Notes: generated from the letters alone by a model not told the origin. A stretch of DNA of 64,000 nt from Parasponia andersonii (GCA_002914805.1 JXTB01000287.1:326502-390501); one strand, 5' to 3'; positions 10,007 to 21,690 are shown, counted from the stretch's first letter. A program made the numbers and translations.

Positions 10007-11661
10007 TGATGAACGTCTGATTGTGTACATTTATTATGGGATTAGATCATCATTATACACTTAGAGTTTCATTAAATTTCCTAATTTAAAGCACTTTTGT
10101 AGACATAGGCATAAAAGCAAGAATTACCTCTAATTTATGCTAAATATTTGTTTTTGCGCAGGTTTTGTAAAATAGGCACAGATTCTAAACTAGTTGGGAT
10201 TTTAATCCAATTCTTGAACTCATAGATTCTGGACTCAATTATTCACTAAGTCCAATTCACAAGATCTGCCCAGATTATTTTGAAATGGGTCTCAAATGGA
10301 CAAAATTATAAACTGGACTGCACTCACGTTCAGTCCGACACCCTTTATTTTTTGGCCCATTCTGACCTCATTACAATCTCAAATGGAGTGATTCTTGATG
10401 CTATGGACACGATACAAAATTATCTAGATGATTTATTCTTTGAGAAAATTCAAAAGAAGCCGAAATCTTGGTAAAAATATCAGATCTTTCCACATGATAA
10501 GATCAGCAACCGATTTTGACTCAGTAGAACCTAACTTCACCAATTTTGCTATAAGTCAAGAAATACATCTCCAATGGATACAATTTTGGTGGCATACGAC
10601 TCCTAAGAGATAAGGCTTCAAGTTTTCTTCTGATCAAGACATTTCTCATCCAAATTCATGAAGTTTCAAATACATCTTTGGGAGAGACTGAATCTGCCAA
10701 AACAAGTTGCCAACTTACTCTTATCTTTAGTTTACTTACAAATTTGACTTTGTATCTCTAAATTTTCCTATAAATAGATGCTTAAGCTAGGATTAGGAGG
10801 CATCTTGGTTTTGCAAACTAGATCACTCTCGTTTATTCTCCTCTTGTTATTCACAATATTTTAATCTTGCTTTGCCTTTAAAATAGTAAGAGTTTTATGT
10901 TTATAATTATGTTCATATTGTGTTCATACTTGTTATTCTTTTTCATTATGTTTACTTAATCTTACATGTTGCTAAGGTGAAAGGGTGAATCTCTTGGGGG
11001 AAGATAGGTATAATCTAAATTATAGGTAGATGTCATTGTTTATATTCTTTATTCATTGTTATATATGTGCTATTTAATTTTCTTAATCAATTTTAATACC
11101 CTCCTTGTTAAGTGGTGGGTTTTGATTCATTGTAGTCAACCTTTGACACAACAAATACTTAATTCCTTTTGTACCGGTTGTGCTAGGAAGGAATTTTGAT
11201 TTGTTGTAGATATAAGGTGGCACCATGAATGCTTGACCACATTTGCAAGTGTTGGCGTTATCAAAGAAGGTAATTAAGAAAACTAATCTAATCACATAAA
11301 TAACTAATAATGAACATTTAATGATTAATCTTCCGATTGGAACCTCTGTTGTGTGTGGATTCCAATTGAGTGATAAAAGATCTTAGGTTATACTTATTTG
11401 ATGTACCCAAGAGTGGATCCCCTAATCTTAGCAACTGTTTAATTCTGCAACTTTATATCGTTATATTTTTGTCACTTTTTTCATATTGTCATAATCATCC
11501 TACAACATACTTTCTTCCATCATCTTTATTCCTGTAATATATGTGTTATGGTCTTGTATTATTCACTAACCTTCCTGTGGATCGACCTCGGTCTTACCGA
11601 GTAATTTATTACTTTGACACTCCTGCACTTGGGAAAAGACTTCATTAATTTGAATCAGTCA
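10007..11661 (+). mobile_element. Solo LTR of an Athila-like gypsy family (same family as 59884)
   Basis: From TGATGAACGTC at 10007 this aligns with 59884-61397 at high identity over about 1.4 kb, and in both copies the match starts at the same base, which sets the 5' end. Unlike the second copy it continues through the typical gypsy LTR tail: 'ccttcctgtggatcgacctc' (11571), 'tcttaccgagtaatttattac', 'gacactcctgcacttggga'. It ends ...CAGTCA at 11661. Flanking bases ACAAC (10002-10006) and ACAAT (11662-11666) form a probable 5-bp target duplication with one change. No internal sequence or second LTR adjoins, hence a solo LTR of 1655 bp. A TATA-like 'tataaata' lies at 10769. Confidence 0.75.
10769..10776 (+). 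promoter_or_regulatory. TATA box of the solo LTR
   Basis: 'tataaata' with the surrounding 'ttttcctataaatagatg' is conserved in the related LTR at 60644-60651. Confidence 0.55.
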
Positions 11662-11666
11662 ACAAT

Positions 11667-13187
11667 GGTGATAATCTGATCTACAGTGATGAAAGACACT
11701 TTATCATATAATGAATCAAATTAATTAAATCCATAAAACCAGAAATTTTAAGAAATAGGTCATAAAGCCTATTTTAAAACAAAAAGAGTATAAAACTTAG
11801 TAACTGAACTCCTACCTCATCTTGATATCTATGCTAAACTATCGGCAATGTAGAATTTCCCATTAGTCACTTGGTTGCTTGAGACGTCATTTTAGAATCC
11901 CGTGAGCACACTTTGAGGGGTGACTTTCTTAAGGAAACTTCAAATTAAGAAATAGACATTACCACTGAATAGCCAGCGTCTAAAAATAGCTTGGTTAGAT
12001 ATATAACTCGATTAATTTTAGTCCCGTGTGAAAACTTGTCCCATGGTATACAAAACGAGGCAAATGTCGAGCCTCGTCTCTTAGATTTTGTACCACTTCG
12101 AAACCTATCGCTGCTATATATCACAACTCATCTCTTGACCTTACTTAGTCCAAATTTGAAGTCCAATTTCAATTTCAAGGCCCTGAGCCTAAATTTTACG
12201 TTTAATAGAAACTTGTTCTAAAAGTTTAAAAAATATCTATTTTTGAAAACATTTGCAGAAATACCACAATTTCAGATTTAAGTTTCTCACAATCCATTTA
12301 TTCTTTCCATAGAAAACAACCACTCTTTATCATTTCTTAAACCATACAATCATAACAGAAAGTTTCATGAACAATGAGTGAAATATTTTTGTTACAAAAA
12401 TGGCCAAAAAACCTCAAACACTCACAGAAGATTGTTTGCTAGAAATTGTGGCTGAGACCCGTCGGGTTAGACTTAAGGGGGCTCGGGCTCACTATTCACG
12501 GTGGTGGGTGGCAGCTAACTGCGGTGGAATGACAAATTTCGGCTGCGAAATGCTGCAACTTCGTGGGTGATTTTCCAACGATTGGCAGTGCAACACTTCT
12601 GAGGGGAGGGTAGCGTGGCTATGTCTTGTAGGTCGACGTTAACAACTGGTTATTGGCATTGTACAATGAAGAAGGGTGAAGAAGAAAAAGGATGTGTGTG
12701 TGTATGTGTGTGTGTGTATGTGAGAGAGAACGAGAGAGAGATAGGGATTTGAGACAATTTGGGGATTTTCACATATGGCAATTATAGGCTAGTGACCCAT
12801 CTTTTTAAAATTACCTTTTTACCCCAAGTTTTGAATTTTTTCTTCAATTTAGTTCTTATCAATCCAAAATTGGCCCCAACTTCAAAACTTTCTCTCACTT
12901 AAACCCCTCATTCATATTTTATTAAATTTCCAGCCATTTTTATTTATTTTAATCCCTAATTTATTAAAGAAACCAAAGCATCCTTAATTAAAAATCAAGG
13001 TTTTCACAAATTTATAAGAATATGCATATATATATATATATATGAATATATATTAGTTAGAAATGAGAGGGAATGAGAGAGAGTAAACATTGGAGAGAAA
13101 AGATGAGAAGGAATAGGATTTGAGGAGAGAGACTGAATGAATCAGAGGATAGAAGAAGAAGAAATATACTTGAATTTTTATTATACA
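11667..13187 (+). repeat. Diverged gypsy-type LTR sequence
   Basis: The order of short blocks resembles the second half of the W LTRs (45-50 kb): 'gaactcctacctca' at 11808 (also at 46254, and as 'aacctctacctca' at 49513), a glycine/GC-rich stretch (12460-12640) and a purine-rich 'gagagagaacgagagagag' (12722-12740; compare 46978 and 50209). Identity outside these blocks is low. A (TG)n tract lies at 12695-12720 and a (TA)n tract at 13026-13044. No coding region is evident; the 76-codon frame at 11991 has no support. Confidence 0.4.
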
Positions 13188-13735
13188 GCAACTATAGCGA
13201 TGACATTTTTATTATCGCCGCTAACACCACAATGACATCGTTTCATTTAAATTTCAAAATTGAGCATAGTAAACATTACCACTTAAAATTTCATTTGAAA
13301 CTTATAGTGATGACTTACGACAAAAGTCATTGCTATAGGTAAAATAAAGTAACTTATTAAATTTTTTAAATTTAGAGCAGTAAATGTTACCACTCAAAAT
13401 TTTTTACAAAACCTATAGCGACAATAATTGTCATCGCAATAGGTTAAATATATTAAATTAATTATTATTATTATTTTTATTTCTTTTACATTTAAAAAAA
13501 AAATTATCAAAAAAAATTTATAGCCACGGCATATAGATTAAATATATTAATTTTTTAGATTTTTATTCTTTTTACCTTTAATAAAATTAAAATTTACTCA
13601 ATAAACCCTATAACGATGATATTTGTCATTGCTATAGAATCTATAGTATAATTTTTGAAATGAGATATGGCGCTATTTTTGCTCGCTAAAACTATAGCGA
13701 CGACATAAAAATGTCTTAGTTATAGACGATCCTAT
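13188..13735. repeat. Palindromic 'tatagcgacgac' repeats, right block
   Basis: At least five unit pairs alternate between 'ctatagcgatgac' and its complement-like 'gtcattgctatagg' (13193, 13308-13337, 13412-13440, 13611-13636, 13694-13722). Same motif family as 9808-10006. CACTA-type subterminal repeats are the best known parallel; no terminal CACTA motif or transposase was seen. Confidence 0.5.
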
Positions 13736-14165
13736 ATTTGGTGAATTTATGAACTGTTGAGATATATTAGATTGTTTTGGGATTGGATTGTACAATTTTT
13801 ATCCAAGTTTAAAATTTAGGTTTTGGGAAAATATAACCATTATGTTACCCGATTTTCAGTGAATAATACCAAATGAGTTTTAAAGCATGATTTTCTTAAT
13901 ATACTTGATACATGGTTATTACACACTCTATGGCATGTTGTACTTGCTATAGAATCACACACTTGAGTTCCATTTTTATATCATGGTATCTTAGATTATT
14001 AGCAAATTGCTACAACGCTAAGTATGAGACGTAGGCACTTGTATAAGATTTGGTGACATACTTCCAGGTAGTATCTGGATACTAGGTACCTTTAATAAAA
14101 AGATATTATAGGGCCGAACTAGGAAGATGAGAGTTTATTTATATACTTGGTTGAGTTATGATGTG
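13736..14165 (+). repeat. Left part of an old gypsy LTR interrupted by element X
   Basis: Non-coding. It ends in 'gagttatgatgtgTACTA' where element X begins. Across X the sequence resumes at 34601 with 'ctatgtgactttgg', so the two flanks read as one pre-insertion sequence. Confidence 0.5.
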
Positions 14166-14170
14166 TACTA
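14166..14170. repeat. Target site duplication of X, left (TACTA)
   Basis: TACTA directly before the X 5' LTR. An identical TACTA follows the X 3' LTR at 34596-34600. Confidence 0.85.
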
Positions 14171-15990
14171 TATTTTGGGATTTTCTCAATTTTTGGGATT
14201 AATCTTAAAAGTGAGAATTAGTAGTAAGTGAGCATGGGATTAGCAAGACTTAAGTAAGCTTAGTGTAACTATATGTGCCATGGGACAAACAATATAAACT
14301 CAAGAAAATGACATGTAGTTTGGCTAGAACTACATGTTGTTTAAGCTCTTTTCCACCCATACTGGAACTACAAGTCATTGAAGCCGACCTACATGTCACT
14401 TGGAGCTGAACTACACATCATTTTGGTGCTCTTTCTATCGTGTATAAGCTGCCTACTAAAACTCTAGAAAGCTCCCGATTCTTCCAACTTGCTCACCAAG
14501 GTCTTGTAGGTACAAGTACTTGTTGCCTAAGGCCTTCTACATTAAGCAAGCTTAAGCTAACAAGAGCTTGATACCTAATTCTCTTGTCTATTAAGATGAG
14601 CTAGCTAATGGACACTTGACACCTCATTTCTTCATAGTAAAAGTCCTCTTATTGTACAAGGTACTCTTTTCCTATAAATAGAGAGGTAATGCTCTCATTT
14701 GTAACCTAATGAGCTCACACTATCAATAAAACAATACCTTGGTTTCCTTCATCTTCTTTAGCCGTGCTCTCTTTCTCTCTTTATCTCTCTCTTTGATTTT
14801 CATCTCTTCCCTTGTATTCATCCGTGGCTCTCACCTCCTATCGTCCATATATTTCTAAAACCATCAACATACCAATATCACCACTTCATCATCCTTCATT
14901 CCTTGTCCAAGCCGTGGCCTAATTATCATCACCACTACTATCTGTCTTTTTCTCTTCAAACCATATTCAAAATAGCACTAAATATCATTATTATCTCTTC
15001 ATATGTTTACCAATACGAAGCTCACTATAAACACCTCGATCATCACCATGAATTATTTGATAATCCAAAGCTAAGTCTTCATTTTTCTTTCTTTTTATTT
15101 CCTTGTTATGATCACCATTAGCTTCGTCTCACTTTTATTTGCATGTATCTTATATAGCTTAGTCACCAAGTCTTTACACTTACACGTGCACACATCTCTA
15201 AATATACATATTCCTATAATTATATCTATAAATATATATATACATACCCATTTTGCATGTCCATGTATGTGCAAATGTTGATTAACAAGTCCTTTTAGTG
15301 TTGATATTTTTCTAATTATTTATATAGGCCTAGATATTTTCACATATTTATTTCCTAAGCCCACACTAGTTTATTCACATGTCCTTGGCCCAATCACTAG
15401 TTTTATATCACTTTCTTACCGATCAATTATTTTTATACCATTTTCTATTATCTTATTACTTTACATTACTTTTTCTACTAATTTGTGTGACAAGCTTCTA
15501 TATATCCAGTCTCTAACCCTTGCACTTTAGTGATTTGTAGGCTCCAAGCTACTCTCCTCGAATTTTGTGCATAACCTAGAACACAAGTTCATAATTTTGT
15601 ATTCTCTCATTATCCTTCACTTATTCTTGTTACTATTATTGTTATTATTACTGTTATCTCTAACCCCTTTACTTAATATATCTAATCTCTAGTTGATATT
15701 ATAGTCGGTTTATTCGCCTCTGTCAACTAGATTATTTTATTATTACTGCATCATTATATTATTATCGATTCCCTGCAACTGCCTACGTACAGGGACACTG
15801 TGGAAGTGTCATTCTTTATTATAACTGCCTACTGGGACTTTGATACGTAGTGTTGGCATTGTGATAACACTTACGTTATTATTATACCATTATTATTATT
15901 ATATTGTAGGCACAATATCCCTGCAACTACTAACGAGGCAAGGATGTTGTGAGAAGTCTCGTTATCTCTGCAACTGCAAATTAACATACT
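14171..15990 (+). mobile_element. X 5' LTR, 3' end deleted
   Basis: Aligns with 32600 onwards from 'tattttgggattttc' up to about 15960 ('aacgaggcaaggatgttgtg'). The 3' LTR continues for about 180 more bases to its CA end, but this copy passes instead, by about 16030, into gag sequence. The LTR end, PBS and gag start are therefore missing. The first base pair reads TA instead of TG. It includes CT-rich sequence and 'tattattatt' microsatellites (15630-15660, 15880-15900). Confidence 0.8.
14673..14680 (+). promoter_or_regulatory. TATA box of X 5' LTR
   Basis: 'tataaata' in context 'ttttcctataaatagagagg', about 500 bp into the LTR and conserved in the 3' LTR at 33112-33119. Confidence 0.6.
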
Positions 15991-16029
15991 TGTTTAAGCT
16001 TAGATACAAGATAGAGATCTAATTTGTCC

Positions 16030-18132
16030 ATCCAACACCAGGCTGCAGATGCAAGAACAATTAACAAACCCACGATTCTGCCTATTCCACAGCAAAATTG
16101 GCTATTCTACCTCTGAGTGTTATAAAGTCAGAAGGCATTATCTAATTAAAGATCAAAGAGGTGACATACTACATGACAACTAACAAGAAAGAGTAGAAGT
16201 CAACCCTTTTCCAAGATATAGAGGTGGCCAAGTGAGAATGTGCATCATTAAAGAATGCTCGAAGTCAGACCTAGCCTAGGAAAGTTTCTCCAAAGAACAA
16301 GAGATAAATGACATTATGTACAACCTCACGAACTCTCAGGTGTTCAAAAATCTTTTTGACACTCTTGAGTTCAATGACGAAGTACGATGAGAAGCCACAT
16401 CTGCCTTGTTCAAGATTTCTCAAAAATTTGGTTCACAATGCTGTGTTGTCAACTACATAGTAAAGTGAACTACCAAAAGAAGTAAAGATACAATCACTTT
16501 CTTTGAAAAATATGTGCAAGCCTTCCATCTATTCTACACCAAACCACTCTATGTAGAAGCCAAAGTGAACGAGTTGCTTCTTAAGAGCACCCTCATCGAT
16601 AATGGTTCTTCAATCAATCTCATGCCATGGAGTACTTTCAAAGCTTCCAATATCCTTAAAGATAAGTTAGTTCCTTAGCGATACAGTTGGTGACTTTTGC
16701 TTTTGATACTTTTAACACTAAGGACTATGTCAATATGGATTTACAAATTGGTCCTATCAGAGCATCCACTAAATTCCATGTCATTATGTGAACGTCCCTT
16801 ACCACATCTTGATTGGAAGACCTTAGCTTCATCAACATCATACGGCACCCTCTACCCTCCACCATTGCTTAAAGGCCATCAAAGATAAAAAAGAAATCAT
16901 GATTCTAGCTACCAAGGCTCCTTTCGTCAACATTACTAAGCCTTATGGCATTAGTTTGGGCAACACACTCAATACATTTTTTGAAGATACAGAGGTAGAT
17001 CCGATAACTCCCAAAAGAGTTTCACTCTGAAAAGACACCCTTCTCGACGGTCGAACTATGCACGGTATTTGAAGGTGTGGTGAGGTCAGCAATGGCCTTG
17101 CGAGTTCTCAAATGGAATATACCGAAAGGATAAAAGTAATTCCAGTCGCGCCTGACAAATTATAAGATGAGCCTTCAAACCCACAAGATGGACTGAAAAA
17201 GCTCAATTTAAGTGCTAAAGGAGATGAAAAATCGACTTTCATTTCCTCTAATTTGGACACTGAATTTGAAGCTGCTTTACTCTCACTTCTTAAAGAATAC
17301 AGTGATGTCTTCGCTTGGACTTATAAAGATATGCCAGGGACTAGTTGTAAGTTGATCACCCACAAACTTGCTACTAACCCCACTATTAAACCTATTAAGT
17401 AAGTAGCCAGAAATTTCCATACTCACATCTAGCTCCAAATTTAAAAGGAAGTCTAAAAGCTCCATGATGTAGGATTCATCTGACCTTGCATTCATGCTGT
17501 TTAATTAGCCAATATTATTCCTGTTAAAAAGAAAAATGGCAAAATTCGAATTTGCATAAACTTTCTGATCTGAATAAAGCATGCTCGAAGGATGATTTTT
17601 TTTCACTCTCGAACCTTGATATGCTCATCAAAGCCATAGCTAATCACAAAATGTTCTCTTTTATGGATGGGTTTAGTGGCTATAATTAAATCAAGATAGA
17701 TCCAGAAGACACGATCAAGATGGCATTTCTTTCGGAAATTTTTACCATGTTATCATGCCATTCGGCCTCTAAAACACTGGTGCCACATATCAGTAGGCTA
17801 TGACTACCATATTCTATGACATGATTCATGATTAAATCGAGGACTACGTCGATGATCTTGTAGTCAAGTCTCGAAAATGGGAGATGCACATCGACCACTT
17901 AAGAAAATTATTCCAGCGCTATCGATAATACAACCTCAAAATGATCCATCTATAATGTGCATTTAGTGTCTCTAATGGCAAGTTTCCTGGCTTTGTGGTA
18001 CACAAAGAGGGTATCAAAATTGACGATGACAAGACCAAAGCTATAGTCAACATGTCTCAGCCCCGAGACCTCAAGTAGTTGAAGTAGTTCATTGAGAAGA
18101 TTTCTTATCCCCGAAGAACTATTCCTGCCAAA
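16030..18132 (+). pseudogene. X gag end, protease and reverse transcriptase (first part)
   Basis: Blocks in order, in shifting frames. Gag zinc-finger-like: RFCLFHSKIGYSTSECYKVRR (16075-16140). Protease: LIDNGSSINLMPWSTF (16590-16645), the DNGSS active-site form typical of Tat elements, then NMDLQIGPIRASTKFHVI and a degraded HILIGRPWLH block near 16800. Reverse transcriptase start: YSDVFAWTYKDMPG (17300-17340), LHDVGFI, PVKKKNGKIRICIN (17520-17560), FSFMDGFSGYN (17660-17688), IEDYVDD near 17838-17860 in another frame, then FLGFVVHKEGIEID-like. The frame reaches SYPRRTIPA where element Y interrupts at 18133. More than ten stops and several frameshifts: dead. The YVDD box is recognisable in one frame (17844-17858). 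Confidence 0.8.
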
Positions 18133-18786
18133 TGTTACGCCCCGCTCATTTGGCTCCTAAAAATCCAAATACTGTTGTTCATGGCTCTAAGATCCTCTAT
18201 ATATACTGTTCACCCAAAAAGATTGAGAAAGACCCTAGAACATGGTGGACACTTCTAGTGATCAAGAGAGGTCTTGGCCATGCTAGAAGACTCTAGTTGG
18301 TACTACTAAGTCCTAGAAGGCTCTAGACAAGGCCGAATTGTGCTAGATGGTTTGGACGGTCCTATAAACTCCTAGAGTGACTTAGAAGAGCCAAGATGGT
18401 GGGTGAACCTCATAGAAGGATCTAGAGTATGTTTTGTTCTAGAATTTTCTATATAAATATCTTTATAGATATTATAAATTTAGTTGAGAATAATCTAGAC
18501 CTTTTATAAGATCATGCCACTTGGCACGATCCTAACCCTTGGTTAGTTTAGGCTTTGCCTATATAAAGGACCCCTTGGGTTCATTTGTACACAAGTCCTA
18601 TTTTTGAGAGTTCTAAGTATTCTAAGGGTAATACAAAGCTTTCATTCACCTAAACTCTATCATCCTTACCACTGTGTCTCAAAAGCTTACTCTAAGTCTC
18701 TTTCTTGAGCATTAGTAGGCTGACTTAGTGTGATGGATTGTACTAAGTGCCGCATGACTGTCTATTTTAAGGCTAAGATCATGACA
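18133..18786 (+). mobile_element. Y 5' LTR
   Basis: 654 bp from TGTTACGCC to GACA. Aligns end to end with 23602-24256 (655 bp). Confidence 0.95.
18560..18567 (+). promoter_or_regulatory. TATA box of Y 5' LTR
   Basis: 'tatataaa' within 'ctttgcctatataaagga', conserved in the 3' LTR at 24031-24038. It lies 220 bp before the LTR end. Confidence 0.7.
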
Positions 18787-18789
18787 GTG

Positions 18790-18801
18790 TGGTATTAGAG
18801 C
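18790..18801 (+). other. Y primer-binding site (initiator tRNA-Met type)
   Basis: 'tggtattagagc' lies three bases after the 5' LTR end. It differs by one base from the classic TGGTATCAGAGC that pairs with the 3' end of plant initiator tRNA-Met. Confidence 0.85.
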
Positions 18802-18840
18802 TTTGGTTGCTCATTTTATCTTGGTGTTTCCATTGTCTAA

Positions 18841-20199
18841 ATGAAGACCATGGCTGTAACTCCTGATCCCATCGAAGTTGGTGATTCTGAACGTGGGCGT
18901 GATGAAGGGAAGAAGGGTGCTACCCGCGGCAAGTCAAGGGACGTGGTGACTAGCTTGGAGGCTAGAGTGTCCCGACTAAAGTCTAACTTGGGCAAGTTGG
19001 GCGAGCATATAGACAATTTAGATGACCATTGCGATGGTTTGGAGACCAAAGATGCAGAAATCCACAGTGGCATCAAAGATGCACTTGGTGGGCTAGAGAC
19101 AGACTTAAGGCGCGAGATTAAGTCCCTTCATTCGAAGATTGCCAAGGTATGAGATCTCTTCCAAAGAGAACTTAGTAATGTTTTATTTAGAGTAGATGAG
19201 ATGAGTGGTGATCTTATTTTGTGCAAGCAGGCAGTGGCCACGGGGGTGACTACCATAATAACCATTAAGGCAAGGAAGGTTGAGGTACCTAAACCAAAGT
19301 CCTTCAATGGTAATCGCAATGCTAGGGAAGTTGAAAACTTCTTATGGAGAGTCGAACAATATTTTGAGGCCATCGGTGTGACGGACGATGCCAGTAAAAT
19401 TCGTAATGCTATCTTATATCGGAGGTGGAGACATGGGGAGATGCAATAAGGGGTGTGCACTATAGGCACATTTGATGACTTCAAAAGAGAGCTGAAAAAC
19501 CAATTCTTCCCCGAGAATGCCAAAGAGGAGGCGAGAGATCGACTTCACCGCCTCAAATAATCTGGTAGTGTTAAAAACTATATGAAAGAGTTTACCATGC
19601 TCTTGCTCGAAGTCCCTGAACTTCAGATAAAGATGCAATGAGGAGTGTGCACTATAGCCACCTTTGATGACTTCGAAAAGGAGCTAAAAAGATAATTCTT
19701 CCCCGAGAATGTCAAAGAGGAGATGAGAGACTATGTGAAAGAGTTTACCACACTCTTGCTCGAAGTCCCTGACACTTCAGATAAAGAAGCCCTATTCTTA
19801 TTCATGGATGGTCTTCAGAACTGGGCCAAGTTAGTGCTCAAGGGTCATGGCGTCAAGGACTTGGCCGATCTTATTGTAGTAGCTGAGAGCCTTGTTGATT
19901 ACTCTACAGAAAAGGACCCTTCTAAGGCTAAAGACAAGAAGGGTGATGGAGCAAAGAGTGGGGGAGAGCAAACAAAAGGAGGAAAATAGGACAAAGATAG
20001 TTCCTCCTATAGGCACAAAGACAAGGGCAAAGAGAAAGAAGACCGTGACTTCTCTAAACTAAGAGTCAAGTGCTTTCTTTGTGATAGGCCACATTGGGTA
20101 CGCGAGTGTCCTAAGAAGAAAGCTCTTAATGCCTTAATTGCCTCCGAGCCAAGCCAAGAAAGAGGTGATAGAGAGGATGGTAATGCACATTTTGGTTCC
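18841..20199 (+). pseudogene. Y gag
   Basis: Starts at the ATG at 18841 (MKTMAVTPDPIEVGDSERG). The first 100 residues are charged and likely coiled coil (LEARVSRLKSNLGKLGEHID). The capsid-like part follows in the same frame: PKSFNGNRNAREVENFLWRV (19295-19350), FDDFKRELKNQFFPENAKEE, VKEFTTLLLEVPD, ALFLFMDGLQNWAKLVLKGHG, DLIVVAESLVDY (19735-19905). A zinc knuckle CFLCDRPHWVREC (20071-20109) has Cx2Cx3Hx4C spacing, as in many plant chromoviruses. In-frame stops interrupt it at about 19150, 19447, 19558, 19639, 19693 and 19987. A 192-bp in-frame tandem duplication is present at 19441-19785. No frameshift is needed from gag into protease, so the parent had a single gag-pol frame. Confidence 0.85.
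19441..19785. repeat. In-frame tandem duplication within Y gag
   Basis: The segment starting 'atgcaataaggggtgtgcac' at 19441 recurs at 19633, a 192-base (64-codon) period. The second copy lacks about 40 bases that encode DRLHRLK-SGSVKN in the first. Both carry a stop right after Met-Gln, so the stop arose before the duplication. Confidence 0.85.
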
Positions 20200-20700
20200 T
20201 TGAAACTCCTAAATGCCATGCAGTCGGCCCCTAAGTCACAAGCTAAGGGTCTATTTTTTGTGGATGTAACAATCAATGGCAAAGCCACTAAAGCCTTGGT
20301 TGACACTGGTGCATTCCACAACTTCGTCTCTGTTAAGGAAGCTAGGTGGTTGGGCTTGTCAATGTCCAATAGAGGAGGCTCCCTCAAGGTAGTGAACTCA
20401 GTAGCATACCCCATCCATGGGGTTGCTTATAATGTTAAGACTAGCCTAGATGCATAGGTTGGCCAAGTCGACTTATCAGTAGTGCCAATGGATGATTTCG
20501 TGGTAGTGCTTGGTTTGGAATTCCTTGATGCAGTACGGACATTCCTTGTTCCTTTTGCCAACTCTATGTGCATCATGGATGATGAAAAGGCTTGTGTAGT
20601 ACCAACGGAACGATTCACAAAAGCAGAAAACAAAGTGCTCTCTGTACTTCCATTCAAGAAGGGCTTGAGAAGAGAGGAGGAGAGTTACTTAGCCATCCTA
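20200..20700 (+). pseudogene. Y protease
   Basis: Same frame as gag. GLFFVDVTINGKATKALVDT (20248-20307) followed by GAFHNFVS shows the retroviral-type aspartic protease active site DTGA. GGSLKVVNSVAYPIHGVAYN follows, then a stop at 20455 and [20 protein letters not shown] (20479-20540), the G-x-DFL-like second conserved region. It would cleave the polyprotein. Apart from the stop at 20455-20457 it is well preserved. Confidence 0.85.
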
Positions 20701-21690
20701 AAGGAGCACGATGATGAAGAGTTGGAACCTCAAGGTAACCTACCCATGGAGGTACAAACTATCTTGGATGAATTCCAAGATATGATGCCTGATGCCCTGC
20801 CTAAGAAACTTCCACCTAGAAGGGAGGTGGATCATGAAATCGAGCTTAAGCCAGGCACGAGGCCACCTGCGATGAGTCCCTATCGAATGACCCCTCCAGA
20901 GTTAGCAGAACTCCAGAAACAATTTAAGGAGTTGCTTGATGGGGTTTCAACAGGCCCTCCAAAGCTCCTTTCGGTGCCTCGGTATTGTTCCAAAAGAAGA
21001 AAGATGGCTCACTAAGAATGTGCATTGATTACCGAGCTCTTAACAAGGTGACGATGAAGAACAAGTACCCCATTCTGCTTATTGCTGACTTGTTCGATCA
21101 ACTTGGAAATGCTAGATATTTCTCAAAGCTTGATCTATGCTTAGGGTACTACCAAGTGTGCATAGCAGAGGAGGATGAGCCATAGACCACATGCGTGACA
21201 AGGTATGGTGCTTATAAGTTCTTAGTCATGCCATTTAATCTTACCAATGCACCTGCTACCTTTTGTACCCTCATGAATACTTTTTGAACCCTCAGGAATA
21301 AGTTATTCCATCTCTACCTCGATCAGTTCATGGTAGTCTATCTTGATGATATAGTCATCTATAGCAAGACTATGGAAGAGTACCTTGAACATTTGAGAAA
21401 GATATTCGAGGTCTTAAGGGAAAACCAACTATTTATCAAAAAGGAGAAGTGCTCCTTCGCCCAAGAGGAAGTGATGTTCCTAGGGCATAAGATAAAGGAT
21501 GGGAAACTTATGATGGATGAAGCTAAGGTGCAAGCCATCCAAGAGTGGGAATCCCCTACGAAGGGGCTAGAGTTAAGATCCTTCCTCGAACTTGTGAATT
21601 ATTATAGGCGGTTCATCAAATCTTACTCAGCAAGAGCAGCACCACTTACTAACCTACTCAAGAAGAACAAGTCTTAGGAATAGACACTTG
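20701..21690 (+). pseudogene. Y reverse transcriptase
   Basis: Blocks in order: [20 protein letters not shown] and [20 protein letters not shown] (20770-20900), then a frameshift between about 20945 and 20985, [20 protein letters not shown] (20986-21045), [31 protein letters not shown] (21128-21160), a stop at 21183, [20 protein letters not shown] (21198-21257), a rearranged stretch at 21260-21300, [20 protein letters not shown] (21336-21395) with an intact YLDD catalytic box, [12 protein letters not shown] and [14 protein letters not shown]. The FGLTNAP block reads FNLTNAP. Inactive because of the frameshift and stops. Confidence 0.9.

Noticed and set aside
11083-11295. Minus-strand 70-codon frame, also present at 60958-61224
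   Set aside because: Lies within the LTR of the Athila-like family in both copies; conserved because the LTR is conserved.
14903-15121. Plus-strand frame also found at 33342-33746
   Set aside because: Both are inside the X LTRs; His/Tyr-rich output from CA/AT-rich LTR sequence, not a gene.
16697-16888. 63-codon frame in X
   Set aside because: Out-of-frame reading of the X protease region (the proper frame gives NMDLQIGPIRASTKFHVI).
18837-19076. Minus-strand frames opposite Y gag and pol (18837, 19128, 19414, 20007, 20427, 22058, 22433)
   Set aside because: Shadows of the plus-strand gag-pol; no domain on the minus strand.
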